Shown here piece after piece: positions 34,004 through 43,094 of a DNA stretch of 64,000 nt. This stretch comes from Pseudomonadales bacterium (GTDB lineage: Bacteria; Pseudomonadota; Gammaproteobacteria; Pseudomonadales; Halieaceae): the NCBI GenBank assembly GCA_024234815.1, contig JACKNO010000001.1, forward strand, positions 124,001 to 188,000, written 5' to 3'. The number at the start of each line of letters is the position of its first letter. The first letter of the stretch is position 1. The translations under genes and the position numbers were made by a program. The notes under the pieces are model-generated. The model was not told the DNA's origin. It searched no databases and saw only the letters and a program-made list of their open reading frames with translations.

Positions 34004-34549
34004 ATGCCAAAGGATGAACTGCTGCGCATCTACACCCCCGAGGGGGAGCCTACCGATGCCTTCAAGCGACGTGACGAGGTACATCGCAGCGGGGACTGGC
34101 ACGGCACGGTACATTTATGGGTCATGAATTCATCGGCCGAACTGCTCTTCCAGAAACGGGCGGATACTGCCGAGTTGCACCCGGGTTTGTGGGATGTGAG
34201 CGCCGCCGGGCATATCGTCAGCGATGATTCCGTAGAGGCGAGTATCGAGCGGGAAGCGCTGGAAGAACTGGGTATCGCCATACCCGCAAAGACTGCCCGC
34301 TGGCTGTTCACGCTCAAGACAGACACCCGCTCGGAAACCCTCTACGAGAGGGTTTTTCAACATGTCTACCTGATCGACATGGACCTGGATATCAATGCGT
34401 TGAAGCCGCAGCGCGAGGAGGTGGCGGCGGTGAAGTGGCGCCATTTTTCACATCTGGCAGACCTGTGCCGGGATTCGGCAGGTTATGTGCCGCGACTTCA
34501 GGAGTATGCCAGCCTGTTGGCCTACCTTGATAATCGCGGCCTTGCCTAG
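34004..34549 (+). CDS. Nudix hydrolase (isopentenyl-diphosphate isomerase-like subfamily)
   Basis: A 181-residue protein. ATG 34004 follows GAGG by 7 bases; an in-frame GTG at 33974 would add ten residues. Nudix box: GHIVSDDSVEASIEREALEELGI at about residues 69-91, with aspartate in place of the first glutamate of the usual GX5EX7REUXEEXGU pattern and the catalytic REALEELGI intact. An N-terminal DEVHRSGDWHGTVHLWVM segment resembles the YfcD/IDI-like subgroup. The substrate is probably a diphosphate, unknown. It reads toward the PAP2 gene. Confidence 0.9.
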   Translation: MPKDELLRIYTPEGEPTDAFKRRDEVHRSGDWHGTVHLWVMNSSAELLFQKRADTAELHPGLWDVSAAGHIVSDDSVEASIEREALEELGIAIPAKTARWLFTLKTDTRSETLYERVFQHVYLIDMDLDINALKPQREEVAAVKWRHFSHLADLCRDSAGYVPRLQEYASLLAYLDNRGLA

Positions 34550-34594
34550 CCCCGCCAAGATGCTCAGGCGGGCGGGCCTGTCGCCAGCGTTTTC

Positions 34595-35180
34595 CTACCA
34601 GCGCACCGAGACCGTCACGCCGCCACTGTCGCCCTCGACCCAGGGCACCAACTGTACCTTTTCATTGAATGCATCGGTAAAGAACCAGCCACTGAGGCCG
34701 CCGATGGCAGCGCCGGCGACAACATCGTACCAGTGATGCTCCCTGGCGCGCTCACGCGCAACACCGGTGAGGGTAGCAACGGCATAGGCGGGGATTCCCG
34801 TCTGCCAGCCGTAGCGGCGGTAGAGTGTGGTGGCAGATGCGAACGCATTGGCGGTGTGGCCGGAAGGGAAGCTGTCGTTATCCTTGTTGTTGGGGCGCTC
34901 CTCATCCACCAGCGCCTTGCCCAGCAGGGCAGCACCGGTGGCGGAGCCAATGCTGTAGGTGGCCTGGCGCAGGCCTTCCCAGTCCTTGCGCGTCGCCGGC
35001 AGGATCAACGCGGTGCCGATCAGCGAATATACCCCGACATCGCTGATATCTTTCCAGGTATCCTCGCTATCGGCGCGGGTCCCGGAAATGGCGACCGACG
35101 AAAGCAGAAACAGCAGCGCTATATGGCGGATAGTGATTGTCCTGGTCTGGGGGCCGGTAAAGAACTCGGCGAGGTCCAGT
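34595..35180 (-). CDS. PAP2-family phosphatase, exported
   Basis: The phosphatase signature is complete: KALVDEERPNNKDN (motif 1), DSFPSGHTANAFAS (motif 2) and ARERAREHHWYDVVAGAAIG (motif 3, catalytic His). The only ordinary start in frame is TTG at 35008. But the frame stays open to a CTG at 35180 and encodes a clear signal-like stretch (HIALLFLLSSVAISGTRADS) before it, so the true protein is probably longer, with a non-standard start. It would dephosphorylate lipid phosphates such as undecaprenyl diphosphate or phosphatidic acid on the periplasmic side. Confidence 0.75.
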
Positions 35181-35230
35181 CACTATAGTACATGCTTTCC
35201 TTAAGCAGGTATGAGTATCGTTTCGCGCGC

Positions 35231-35983
35231 TCAGGCCGCCCCGGTGGCGCCCGGTGCTTCAGAGCGGGAGTAGCCGTGATCTTCCATCATGGCCGCCACC
35301 GCAGCCCTCGCTGCAGCGAGCACCTCGGGCAATGCTTGGGTGGCATCGATCTCGGCAATATTGGCACCGCCGAAGGTAAACTGCGGCGTGATGTTGATTT
35401 TTCTCTCCAGCGCCTCACGGCGATGGTCCGGTTTGCGTGCAAAGGCCGTGTCGATATCGACATTGAGCCGAATCACCAGATCCGGCCGGTAACTGGTCAT
35501 CCATTCGAAGGCGGCCTGCTCGCGTTGCGCCAGCTTGCGCACAAAGGCGTTTCCAGCTGCCGTCACTGACATATCGGGGCCATCAAATGCGCTGGGAATA
35601 TCCAGTTGCGGATAGCGGTCGGCAATGACAATCAGGCCCTTCTCACGCAGCGCCAGCATTCTTTTGTAACGCCGCACCCGGCGCAGGGTGAATGCGTACA
35701 TAACTATGGCGGGGAATGTGTGCGGCGCCTTGTTAGTGGTGCGAAACTTGCGCACGGTGGACGCCTTGCTTTCGATGAAATGCCCCAGCCACCTGCCGAC
35801 CAGGGGCAGGCTGGAGAGCGACCGCCCGGTATTGCCCTGCTGCTTGCCCAGGTGCGCAGCCGCGGCCGGGCCGTAGCCGCTCACCCATTGCAGGAGCTCT
35901 TCGCTGACTGTGGATTTTCCCGAGCCATCACAACCGACGATAGCGATCAGTGGCGGCAATGTCCGGGGTGCGCCGGGACTCAT
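35231..35983 (-). CDS. Thymidylate kinase-like P-loop kinase, copy 1
   Basis: A 250-residue P-loop kinase. Walker A: IAIVGCDGSGKSTVSEELLQ (residues 13-32). The DRYPQ motif (IVIADRYPQLDIP, about 132-144) matches the DR(Y) motif of thymidylate kinases, and a basic C-terminal half (NVDIDTAFARKPDHRREALERK) could be a lid. It is about 40 residues longer than true Tmk. ATG 35983 overlaps the methyltransferase stop (ATGA). Two paralogues lie at 37.1-38.6 kb. A role in activating or phosphorylating a glycan building block is only inferred from neighbouring flippase and methyltransferase genes. Confidence 0.75.
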   Translation of the reverse strand: MSPGAPRTLPPLIAIVGCDGSGKSTVSEELLQWVSGYGPAAAAHLGKQQGNTGRSLSSLPLVGRWLGHFIESKASTVRKFRTTNKAPHTFPAIVMYAFTLRRVRRYKRMLALREKGLIVIADRYPQLDIPSAFDGPDMSVTAAGNAFVRKLAQREQAAFEWMTSYRPDLVIRLNVDIDTAFARKPDHRREALERKINITPQFTFGGANIAEIDATQALPEVLAAARAAVAAMMEDHGYSRSEAPGATGAA

Positions 35984-36723
35984 TGAATTCCGTCGTAGGT
36001 TGCAGTGAAGTAGCGCAGCCCCCGGCTGATTATATAGGCCAGCATAGTGCCAGCCCACAGGTAGTACCAGAACAGGTTGTCTGGCAGGTTTGCCGGATCG
36101 AAACCACGCTGCGCGAAATCGCAGAAGGCGACAACGCTCGCCAGCCAGATGATTTTTTTCTCCTCACGCTTGATGCAGCGCCGAATCCAGAACGGATATT
36201 TGGGTTTTTCCCAGCCGTGCAGACGCGGCACCAGGAAAGGGACGGTTTCAGCCCACTTTGAGTGAGCCTCTCCGAATTCCTCCCGCAGGAACTCTTCCTC
36301 ATAAACCGAAATACGCTCGTACACCAGGATCGATACCAGGAAGACAAGAGCGCCGTATACCCAACTGCCGGACAGCATGGCAATACCGGTGAAATTCAGA
36401 ATGCGGCCAAGGTAGAGCGGATTGCGCACCAGCGAGTAGGGGCCGGTCGTGTTCAGTTCAGGCGCTACCGCGGCAACCTTGTTGGAACCCGACGTACCCA
36501 GTGCCGCATAGCCGCTGGTGACGAGTCGCACGCAGGCCCCAGCCAGGGCTACGCCCAGCGAAGTTATGAACCATGCCATATTGGCGACATCGGAGTTGAA
36601 CGGACCCATCGCGCCATTGAAGTAGGCTATCACCACGCTGAGGATGCCAACGTACTTCAGGTACTTGCCGCGCACCTTGAACAGGGCCGCGCCAGTGCGT
36701 GCGAGCTCTAGCTGATGATACAT
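35980..36723 (-). CDS. Isoprenylcysteine methyltransferase/PEMT-like membrane protein
   Basis: A 247-residue integral membrane protein with about six helices. It has the family signature NTTGPYSLVRNPLYLGRILN (about residues 91-110) and EEEFLREEFGEAHSKWAETV (about 141-160), used to bind S-adenosylmethionine in ICMT/PEMT enzymes. A basic loop (IRRCIKREEKKI) precedes the last two helices. It probably methylates a lipid or an isoprenoid-linked carboxylate; substrate unknown. Its stop overlaps the start of the thymidylate kinase-like gene, so the two are co-translated. Confidence 0.82.
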   Translation of the reverse strand: MYHQLELARTGAALFKVRGKYLKYVGILSVVIAYFNGAMGPFNSDVANMAWFITSLGVALAGACVRLVTSGYAALGTSGSNKVAAVAPELNTTGPYSLVRNPLYLGRILNFTGIAMLSGSWVYGALVFLVSILVYERISVYEEEFLREEFGEAHSKWAETVPFLVPRLHGWEKPKYPFWIRRCIKREEKKIIWLASVVAFCDFAQRGFDPANLPDNLFWYYLWAGTMLAYIISRGLRYFTATYDGIQ

Positions 36724-37080
36724 AGAAACCTAGCCTAAATATGCGATATGCGACCGTGTAACGAGTATCGCAAGGGGAGCCGTCTGTATAGAGCGGGCGG
36801 GAAACGCGGGGGCATTATAAACAGGCCGCAATGTCTTTGGAAGCAGGCCGCCTGCATTCACCCTGTCGCGAGCCAACACGGCGCGCCTGCGCGCGCGCTG
36901 TCATTCCGCTCACGGCACGTTCTCCCGCAAACGTCACCACGACTCGTGGTCGGGGTCGTACCGCCCCATGCGGGGGTAGCCCAATACAAAGTTGCTGTTT
37001 GTAAACTGGTATATAGAAGCTGTATAAGCCTCGAAACTAGCGTAAGCTGGAGAACAATAACTATATTCAGGCCATGCGGC
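36724..37080. other. Gene-free divergent region
   Basis: A 357-base gap between the minus-strand methyltransferase and the plus-strand kinase. A frame is open through it on the plus strand, but its translation is Cys/Pro/Arg-rich with no similarity to the paralogues, so I treat it as untranslated. It probably contains the two divergent promoters; no clear consensus stands out. Confidence 0.5.
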
Positions 37081-37812
37081 GTGCAGCAACCGACACCAAA
37101 AATATTGCCCACCCAGCAATTTCTACCCAGCGTAATCGCGGTTACAGGTTGCGATGGCGCCGGAAAATCCACGCTGAGCGACGACCTGATCTGTCATATG
37201 CATGCCAAAGGGCCTGTCCAGTGGCTTTATCTCGGTCAGTCGTCGGGAAATATCGCCGAGTGGATACGTGGTCTGCCGGTGATTGGCGCTCCGATCGGCC
37301 GCTACCTCGTTCGCAAGGCAAATCGCGCCCACAGCGAAAAATCCAGCGGCCCGGACACCGCTACCACTTTGGTCATCTATATACTTTCACACTGGCGGGC
37401 GCACAAATTCAGGCGGATGCTGAAGCTCAGTCAGCGCGGAGTACTGGTGGTCACCGACCGCTACCCGCAGGCCGAGGTGCCGGGTTTCTACTTTGACGGC
37501 GCGGGGCTAGGTGCGATAAATGCCGAGAGCTGGCTGGGACGCAAACTCGCCGCACGGGAGCGGAAGCTGTACCAGTGGATGGCCAGCCATATCCCGGCAC
37601 TGGTCATCCGCCTCAACATCGACGCCGACACTGCCCATGAGCGAAAGCCCGATCATAAACTGTCGATGCTGCGTGACAAGGTGAACATCATTCCAAAATT
37701 GCAGTTTAACGGCGCGCGCATTCTGGACCTGGACGGCCGCGATCCCTACGAGCAGGTACTGGATGCAGCGCTCAGCGCAGTCAGCGCCACGATCGAAACG
37801 CAACCGCGTTGA
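37081..37812 (+). CDS. Thymidylate kinase-like P-loop kinase, copy 2
   Basis: GTG at 37081 is chosen because similarity with the paralogues begins shortly after it, at VIAVTGCDGAGKSTLSDDLI (Walker A, about residues 18-37). It gives about 243 residues. Motifs run parallel to copies 1 and 3: GNIAEWIRGLPVIGAPIGRY, VLVVTDRYPQAEVPGF (DRYPQ), LVIRLNIDADTAHERKPDHK, then DKVNIIPKLQFNGARILDLD. It is followed 19 bases later by copy 3. See copy 1 for the role question. Confidence 0.75.
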   Translation: MQQPTPKILPTQQFLPSVIAVTGCDGAGKSTLSDDLICHMHAKGPVQWLYLGQSSGNIAEWIRGLPVIGAPIGRYLVRKANRAHSEKSSGPDTATTLVIYILSHWRAHKFRRMLKLSQRGVLVVTDRYPQAEVPGFYFDGAGLGAINAESWLGRKLAARERKLYQWMASHIPALVIRLNIDADTAHERKPDHKLSMLRDKVNIIPKLQFNGARILDLDGRDPYEQVLDAALSAVSATIETQPR

Positions 37813-37831
37813 AAACCCCACGGAAAACGAC

Positions 37832-38614
37832 ATGAGCGGACACCAGTATCCGGGACTGAACCTGGCAAAATCCAACGAGCGTACTATGCGACAAATCACG
37901 GCCAATACCGGCGAGCTCCAGGCCCCACTCAAGGGCGTGTTCGCCATCGTAGGCTGTGACGGTACCGGCAAAACCATGCTCACCCGTGATCTGAAGATCA
38001 ACCTGGGGCGCGGGAACCGCACCGTGAGGCGCTATCTTGGGCTGGTGTCGGGCGAAACCGGCGACAAGATCAAAAGCCTGCCGTTCATCGGCGTAAGGCT
38101 GGAAGACAATCTCCACAAAAAAGCTAACCGGGCCCTGGACATGGACAAGAAATTACCCGGCACCGGCACCGCGCTTATCATGTATCTGTTCTCCCTGTGG
38201 CGCGTGGCCCAGCTGCTGCGGGTAAGGCGTCTCTCCAGGCGCGGTGTACAGGTCATTACCGACCGTTACCCGCAGGCGCAGATCCCGGGATTTCATTACG
38301 ACGGCCCCGGCCTGACCGTGGGCCGCACCAGCAACTGGCTGGTTCGCAAACTTGCCGTAGGTGAGCAGCGCATGTACGAATGGATGGCCACCCAAAGGCC
38401 CTCCCTGGTGATACGCCTGAGCATCGATGCAGACACCGCCCACTCACGCAAACTCGACCACGACCTTGCAGAGTTGCGCGACAAAATTGCGGTTATGCGC
38501 CGCCTCGATTTCAACGGTGCCACGGTCTGCGAAATTGATGCCGCCACACCCTACGAAAATGTGCTGGGGTCGGCGTTAGCGGCAATAAAAAAGGCGAGTC
38601 AGCCGCCCCCTTGA
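37832..38614 (+). CDS. Thymidylate kinase-like P-loop kinase, copy 3
   Basis: A 260-residue paralogue. Walker A is VFAIVGCDGTGKTMLTRDLK (GKT in place of GKS), then GETGDKIKSLPFIGVRLEDN, VQVITDRYPQAQIPGFHYDG and LVIRLSIDADTAHSRKLDHD. ATG 37832 is preferred; an ATG at 37886 (MRQIT) is possible. It overlaps the 3' end of the convergent flippase gene by 16 bases. Three such genes within 3.4 kb indicate local duplication with an inversion. Confidence 0.75.
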   Translation: MSGHQYPGLNLAKSNERTMRQITANTGELQAPLKGVFAIVGCDGTGKTMLTRDLKINLGRGNRTVRRYLGLVSGETGDKIKSLPFIGVRLEDNLHKKANRALDMDKKLPGTGTALIMYLFSLWRVAQLLRVRRLSRRGVQVITDRYPQAQIPGFHYDGPGLTVGRTSNWLVRKLAVGEQRMYEWMATQRPSLVIRLSIDADTAHSRKLDHDLAELRDKIAVMRRLDFNGATVCEIDAATPYENVLGSALAAIKKASQPPP

Positions 38615-39942
38615 CCGGGCGCCGCGGCGCGGCTGTGAACGCTCCGGTGAATCATGACAGCCATAACCACGGGCGGCAGCAGGGCGGCGATACAGGAAGC
38701 CACTCCAGCCCCAACCAGACCCATCTGCGATGTCAGCACTGTAAGCAGGACAAAGTAAATCGCCGCCGACAGCACAGAGAGGCGCAGGACCTTGCTGGCA
38801 TGGCCGATAGCATATGCGGCAGATCGCAATGACGATGCAGTCAGCTCAAAAGTCGCCGCCAGCAGCAACAGGGTGAGCACCGGCGCCGCCGCCACAAATT
38901 CATTGCCTAGCAAGGCACCCAGTAACAGCTCACCGAAGAAATAGCCGATCAGCACAAACAGCAGGCCCACGAGGCCCCCGAACAACGCTATCCGGTAGGC
39001 GACCAGTTTGAAATCAGTGCTGCCCTCATTCCAGCTCCTGGTAAGGTCGGGAAATACGACCTGTCGAATGAGCGTGGCCGGCTTGGCCAACATGCTGGAG
39101 AACTGGCGCGCCAGCCGCAACAGCCCGGCATCCGTCGCCCCCAACAGGTGCCCTGCCACTATTACGGAGATATGTTTGGGTATGAGGTCCATGTTGGACT
39201 GCCAATAGGTAACCCACACGAATTGACGCAGCCCGGCAAACTCCTCCATGGTGACATTGCTGACTTTCTCGTCCGCGGAGGCCGATACGATATGGCGACG
39301 ATACTCGCGCCGACCGCAGAAACTGAGGTAAAGATTCTCGGCGACATAGGCGACGCCCAGAATCGCGATATAGGCGCCGAAGGGGGCATCCAGCCACCAG
39401 GCGAGCAGCACCCCGAAAAAACGGATGGTTGGAGCGATGGTCTCCATCATTCCCAGCGTACCGAACTGGTCGTACAGGCGAAGAAGGCCAATAGCCGTCA
39501 TGTTGCCGGCGCTAAGCAGCACCAGGCTATAGCTTGCGAGCAGGATGACCTGGCCGCGATCCATGCCCATCAGCGGGCCGGCAACGGGCGCCAGGCCGAG
39601 GGCCAGCGCGGTGGCGACGAGGATGCTGCGCCGGTCCAGGCGCCGGCTGACGGCGATCAGGCGCACCAGGGTGCGGATTTCGCCGGCATCGTGCGCGGGC
39701 ACACCATAGCGGATGATGGCCTGGAACTGCTTGAAATTGAGCAGGCCGCGAATAAGCAGCACGTAGGTCTGCATCAACACGAGCATACCGAACTCGGCCG
39801 GGCCAAGTGCCCGCGCGGTCAGCGCAGTGGCGCCCAGTAACATGACCGCGGCGATTCCCCGGCCCCGCAGCAACAGGCCGAAGTTGCCAAGTACGCGCCG
39901 CAGCGGGCCTTGCGCGTCGGGAGTGTCCTCGAGCCTAGTCAC
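38599..39942 (-). CDS. Polysaccharide flippase (Wzx/MurJ-MATE-like)
   Basis: A 447-residue protein with about twelve hydrophobic helices. It has features of the MOP superfamily: RGRGIAAVMLLGATALTARA and LGPAEFGMLVLMQTYVLLIR at the N-terminus, and a second half with LRLARQFSSMLAKPATLIRQ and VVFPDLTRSW. It would move lipid-linked oligosaccharide across the inner membrane. Neighbouring kinase-like, methyltransferase and sulfotransferase genes support a surface-glycan locus, but no glycosyltransferases are in the window, so the locus is incomplete or dispersed. Confidence 0.85.
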   Translation of the reverse strand: MTRLEDTPDAQGPLRRVLGNFGLLLRGRGIAAVMLLGATALTARALGPAEFGMLVLMQTYVLLIRGLLNFKQFQAIIRYGVPAHDAGEIRTLVRLIAVSRRLDRRSILVATALALGLAPVAGPLMGMDRGQVILLASYSLVLLSAGNMTAIGLLRLYDQFGTLGMMETIAPTIRFFGVLLAWWLDAPFGAYIAILGVAYVAENLYLSFCGRREYRRHIVSASADEKVSNVTMEEFAGLRQFVWVTYWQSNMDLIPKHISVIVAGHLLGATDAGLLRLARQFSSMLAKPATLIRQVVFPDLTRSWNEGSTDFKLVAYRIALFGGLVGLLFVLIGYFFGELLLGALLGNEFVAAAPVLTLLLLAATFELTASSLRSAAYAIGHASKVLRLSVLSAAIYFVLLTVLTSQMGLVGAGVASCIAALLPPVVMAVMIHRSVHSRAAAPGQGGG

Positions 39943-39950
39943 GCGTCGAC

Positions 39951-40466
39951 TCAGTCATCTTCAGGGCTGAACTGTACCTGGATGCCGCCTTCACCGCTGG
40001 CTGAATAGCGGTCGACTTCGACATCGTACTCAATCACTTCGCTCACCAGCGTACTGTCCTTGCGGACCAGGCTGGCCGCGCCGCGCATTATCAACCTGTC
40101 CGTGGACCTGAAATATTCCACGTAGGCCGCTTCGCCATCAACCCGCTCCGGTTCAGCATCATCATCGGACTGGGCAGCGCGCAGAAACGCTATTCTTGCC
40201 GGGCTGCCTTCTACCACCACTCGCTCGGGATCGTCCAGTTTTCCATAGACCACGGCGCTGTCTCCGAAAAGGCTCCAGTCCGGTGCGTGCAATTCGAATC
40301 TACCGCTGAAATGAATAACATCATCCTCATCTGCCTCCCAGGCGCGCTCGGCGGTTACCGTCACCGTGTCATTCGAACTGAAATCAAGAGGCCCCGCGAG
40401 TCCGCCTCGCGGGCCCGACAGGAAAATCAGCAGGCAAAGAACAACAAGCTGCGCGCTTCTGGTCAT
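39951..40466 (-). CDS. LptA/OstA-like periplasmic protein
   Basis: A 171-residue exported protein. Signal peptide about residues 1-24 (LVVLCLLIFLSGPRGGLAG). The mature part follows the LptA beta-jellyroll pattern: TVTVTAERAWEADEDDVIHF, then DSAVVYGKLDDPERVVVEGS, DGEAAYVEYFRSTDRLIMRG and VSEVIEYDVEVDRYSASGEG. Such proteins form the periplasmic bridge that carries lipopolysaccharide from LptFGC to LptD. ATG 40466 is chosen because a signal peptide follows; the upstream frame lacks one. It is divergent from lptF, so function and neighbour agree. It may be a second LptA-like protein rather than the main one. Confidence 0.78.
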   Translation of the reverse strand: MTRSAQLVVLCLLIFLSGPRGGLAGPLDFSSNDTVTVTAERAWEADEDDVIHFSGRFELHAPDWSLFGDSAVVYGKLDDPERVVVEGSPARIAFLRAAQSDDDAEPERVDGEAAYVEYFRSTDRLIMRGAASLVRKDSTLVSEVIEYDVEVDRYSASGEGGIQVQFSPEDD

Positions 40467-40736
40467 AGGGTGTCCGGGTATTGGGTAGCGCTGGATGCTG
40501 CGCCCCTGCAGCTGCCTGTAGCGCCCGACGTGAACGGATTTTGAGCATACTAGGCGCAAGGTGTATGTCAATGATAACGGGGATTGCGGTACTCGATCTT
40601 CCGCAAGTCGACTACAATCACGCTGCTCACAGCCAGCGCCTGCCGATCATCGGGAGAAGATACCGGGCGGCAGGCACCCTGGCCCCGGACACAGCTTGCG
40701 GGTATTGTCACGGGACCGTTTTGGAGTATTCCCAAA

Positions 40737-41870
40737 TTGATTATTGACCGCCACCTGGTGCGACAAGTTGCGATTCCATCTGTCATGGTTTCAGTGATCC
40801 TGTCGGTCATTTTCGTGGGCTATTCACTGTCGCGCTTTCTTATCAAGGCAGATGCGGGCCTGCTCAACACCGATGAAGTTGTCCACCTGACGCTGCTCAA
40901 GGTCCTGATCGCCCTGGAGGTTCTGCTGCCTATCGGCCTGTTCTTTGGCCTTATGCTGGGTCTTGGCAAGCTGCACAGCGATTCCGAGATTGTTGCCATG
41001 CAGGCCAGCGGTATCAGCGAGTTCCGCATCCTGCGCCCGATTCTCACCCTGGCGATTCCACTGGCGCTGCTGATAGCGGCACTGTCACTTTACGCGCGGC
41101 CCTGGGCGTTTGCGCAATCCTATTCAATGCTGGCCGTGGCGGAAGCGTCTTCGGATATCGACCGTATCAAGGCGGGCCAGTTCTACCTGACGCGCAGGGA
41201 AGCTCCGGATTCGACCGCTGCGCCGGGAGACAACGGCCAGAGTGGCGCCAGCGAAGCGGATCGGGAGCGGGCAATCTTCATCGAAAAAATTTCCCCCCAG
41301 CAGGCGCTGTCGGAAGTCTTTATTCGCACCAGAACCGGCGATGAAATACAGATCATATCCTCCGCTTCGGGCCTGTTGATCGAGCGACCCGAATCCCGTT
41401 ACCACACCCTCGAGCTGGATAACGCCCGCGTTTTCAAGCGTGTGGTTGATGGCCCGGATCTGTACGCCCGCATCGATAACTTTACTATCAAGGTAAAAAA
41501 TCAACAGCCGGAGCAACCCGCCTACAAGGCCAAGGCCGTGGCGAGCGCCGAGCTGGCTTCGTCCAGCTACCCGAAAGACCGCGCCGAGTACCAATGGCGT
41601 TTATCCACTCCGATTACCACCGTGTTGCTGGCGCTGCTCGCGGTCCCGCTCAGCCGCAGCAAGCCACGCCAGGGACGCTATGCCAAATTGCTGCTGGCCT
41701 TCGTGATATATGCCGCCTACTACAATCTGATAGGCATCAGTGGCACCTGGGTAGAGCGACAAACCACTGACAGTATCTGGTGGGTGCCCCTGTCACTGGC
41801 TCTGCTGGTTGTCCTGTCATATTTGCCCTGGCACTCGCTGAGGTCGGCTATCAGCCGAATGCGCAGTTGA
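40737..41870 (+). CDS. lptF: LptF, lipopolysaccharide export permease
   Basis: A 377-residue YjgP/YjgQ family protein. TTG 40737 is chosen because GGAG lies 8 bases upstream and the product then begins MIIDRHLVRQ, as LptF proteins usually do; the longer frame is unlikely. Three helices at the N-terminus (including LKVLIALEVLLPIGLFFGLM), the conserved LHSDSEIVAMQASGISEFRI, a periplasmic jellyroll, then three C-terminal helices (STPITTVLLALLAVPLSRSK). With LptG and the LptB ATPase (not here) it extracts LPS from the inner membrane. Confidence 0.93.
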   Translation: MIIDRHLVRQVAIPSVMVSVILSVIFVGYSLSRFLIKADAGLLNTDEVVHLTLLKVLIALEVLLPIGLFFGLMLGLGKLHSDSEIVAMQASGISEFRILRPILTLAIPLALLIAALSLYARPWAFAQSYSMLAVAEASSDIDRIKAGQFYLTRREAPDSTAAPGDNGQSGASEADRERAIFIEKISPQQALSEVFIRTRTGDEIQIISSASGLLIERPESRYHTLELDNARVFKRVVDGPDLYARIDNFTIKVKNQQPEQPAYKAKAVASAELASSSYPKDRAEYQWRLSTPITTVLLALLAVPLSRSKPRQGRYAKLLLAFVIYAAYYNLIGISGTWVERQTTDSIWWVPLSLALLVVLSYLPWHSLRSAISRMRS

Positions 41871-42958
41871 AAACGATAGACAGTTACCTGGGCAAGAATT
41901 TTCTCGGCGGCTGCCTGCCCGTGTTGCTGCTGCTGCTCACCCTGTTCGGGTTTCTCGCGCTGTCCGAGGAACTTGAGGATGTCGGGGACGGCAGTTACGA
42001 ACTGCTGGATGCCCTGCTGGTGGTGGCCTACAGCATGCCGGCGTTAATTGTGGATTTACTGCCCGTGACCGTTTTATTGGGCGGGTTGATAGGCCTCGGC
42101 GCGATGGCCAACAACCTCGAGCTGGTTTCCCTGCGCGCCGCCGCTGTATCTCCGCTGCGGATCGCCGTTCCGATTATCAGGCTGGCGCTGGTGCTCATCG
42201 CGCTTGTGATGCTGTTGCAGAACCTGGCAATTCCACGGCTGGAGTACAGCGCCGCCCAACACCGGGCCAAAACCCTGATAGCACCGGCCTCGGCAAGTCT
42301 GGACGAGGAACCGGGAGCGGGAGCGGACCGCGAATTCTGGACCCGAAACAAAGGGCAGTTCATTCGTATCGGTTTTATCCGACCCAACCGCAGCCTCGAG
42401 GACGTGGAGATATACCAGTTCGACGCCGCGGGCAAACTGGAAAAAATGCTGCAGGCGTCCAGGGCGGAACTGCTGCAGGAGAACACCTGGCTTCTGCACG
42501 ACGTGCTTGAAACCCGCCTCGAGGGAGAAGATTCCCGGACCCGGAGTATGGATACACTGCTGTGGGATGCGCTGTTGACCGAAGAACAGACACGCACACT
42601 GATAATGCCCGCGAGCGCGCTCGCGCCCCCCGACCTGTGGCGATCCATCCAACGCCTGGAGGACAACAACATGAACTCCGAGCCACAGCGGGTGTTGTTC
42701 TGGACACAGCTGAGCGTTCCCGTGGGCCTGCTGGGAATGGCGCTGCTGTCGCTGCCATTTCTGTTGGGCTCAACCCGCAGCGTTCCGGTTGGGCAGCGGA
42801 TCACCGCGGGAGCCCTGATCGGCATCACCTACTACCTGGCGCAGCAGATCAGCGGCCACCTCGCCGGTATTCTTCACTGGAATGTGCCACTGACCGTGCT
42901 GGCCCCGGGGCTGGTGATACTGGTCGTGGCGGCGGTCCTGCTGGCTCGCGCCAACTAG
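41867..42958 (+). CDS. lptG: LptG, lipopolysaccharide export permease
   Basis: A 363-residue partner of LptF. TTG 41867 overlaps the lptF stop (TTGA), and the product starts MKTIDSYLGKNFLGGCLPVL. Same architecture as LptF: ALIVDLLPVTVLLGGLIGLG and MANNLELVSLRAAAVSPLRI at the N-terminal end, a jellyroll, then VGQRITAGALIGITYYLAQQ at the C-terminal end. Translational coupling ensures equal amounts. Together with lptF and the divergent LptA-like gene this is an LPS transport locus. Confidence 0.93.
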   Translation: MKTIDSYLGKNFLGGCLPVLLLLLTLFGFLALSEELEDVGDGSYELLDALLVVAYSMPALIVDLLPVTVLLGGLIGLGAMANNLELVSLRAAAVSPLRIAVPIIRLALVLIALVMLLQNLAIPRLEYSAAQHRAKTLIAPASASLDEEPGAGADREFWTRNKGQFIRIGFIRPNRSLEDVEIYQFDAAGKLEKMLQASRAELLQENTWLLHDVLETRLEGEDSRTRSMDTLLWDALLTEEQTRTLIMPASALAPPDLWRSIQRLEDNNMNSEPQRVLFWTQLSVPVGLLGMALLSLPFLLGSTRSVPVGQRITAGALIGITYYLAQQISGHLAGILHWNVPLTVLAPGLVILVVAAVLLARAN

Positions 42959-43094
42959 GACATCGGCGGCCGCCAAATGGCATGTGTATTTTGCATGCGA
43001 CAGCGGTAGACTCAGGCAAACCGGGAACAGACGCATACGCTGCCTGTTACCCGCACAATAAGAATCGCTGAGCAGAGCGCAGGAGCCCGCCACA

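Noticed and set aside
36748..37080. N-terminal extension of the second thymidylate kinase-like gene
   Set aside because: The translated extension is rich in Cys, Arg and Pro and shows nothing in common with the paralogues; GTG 37081 fits better.
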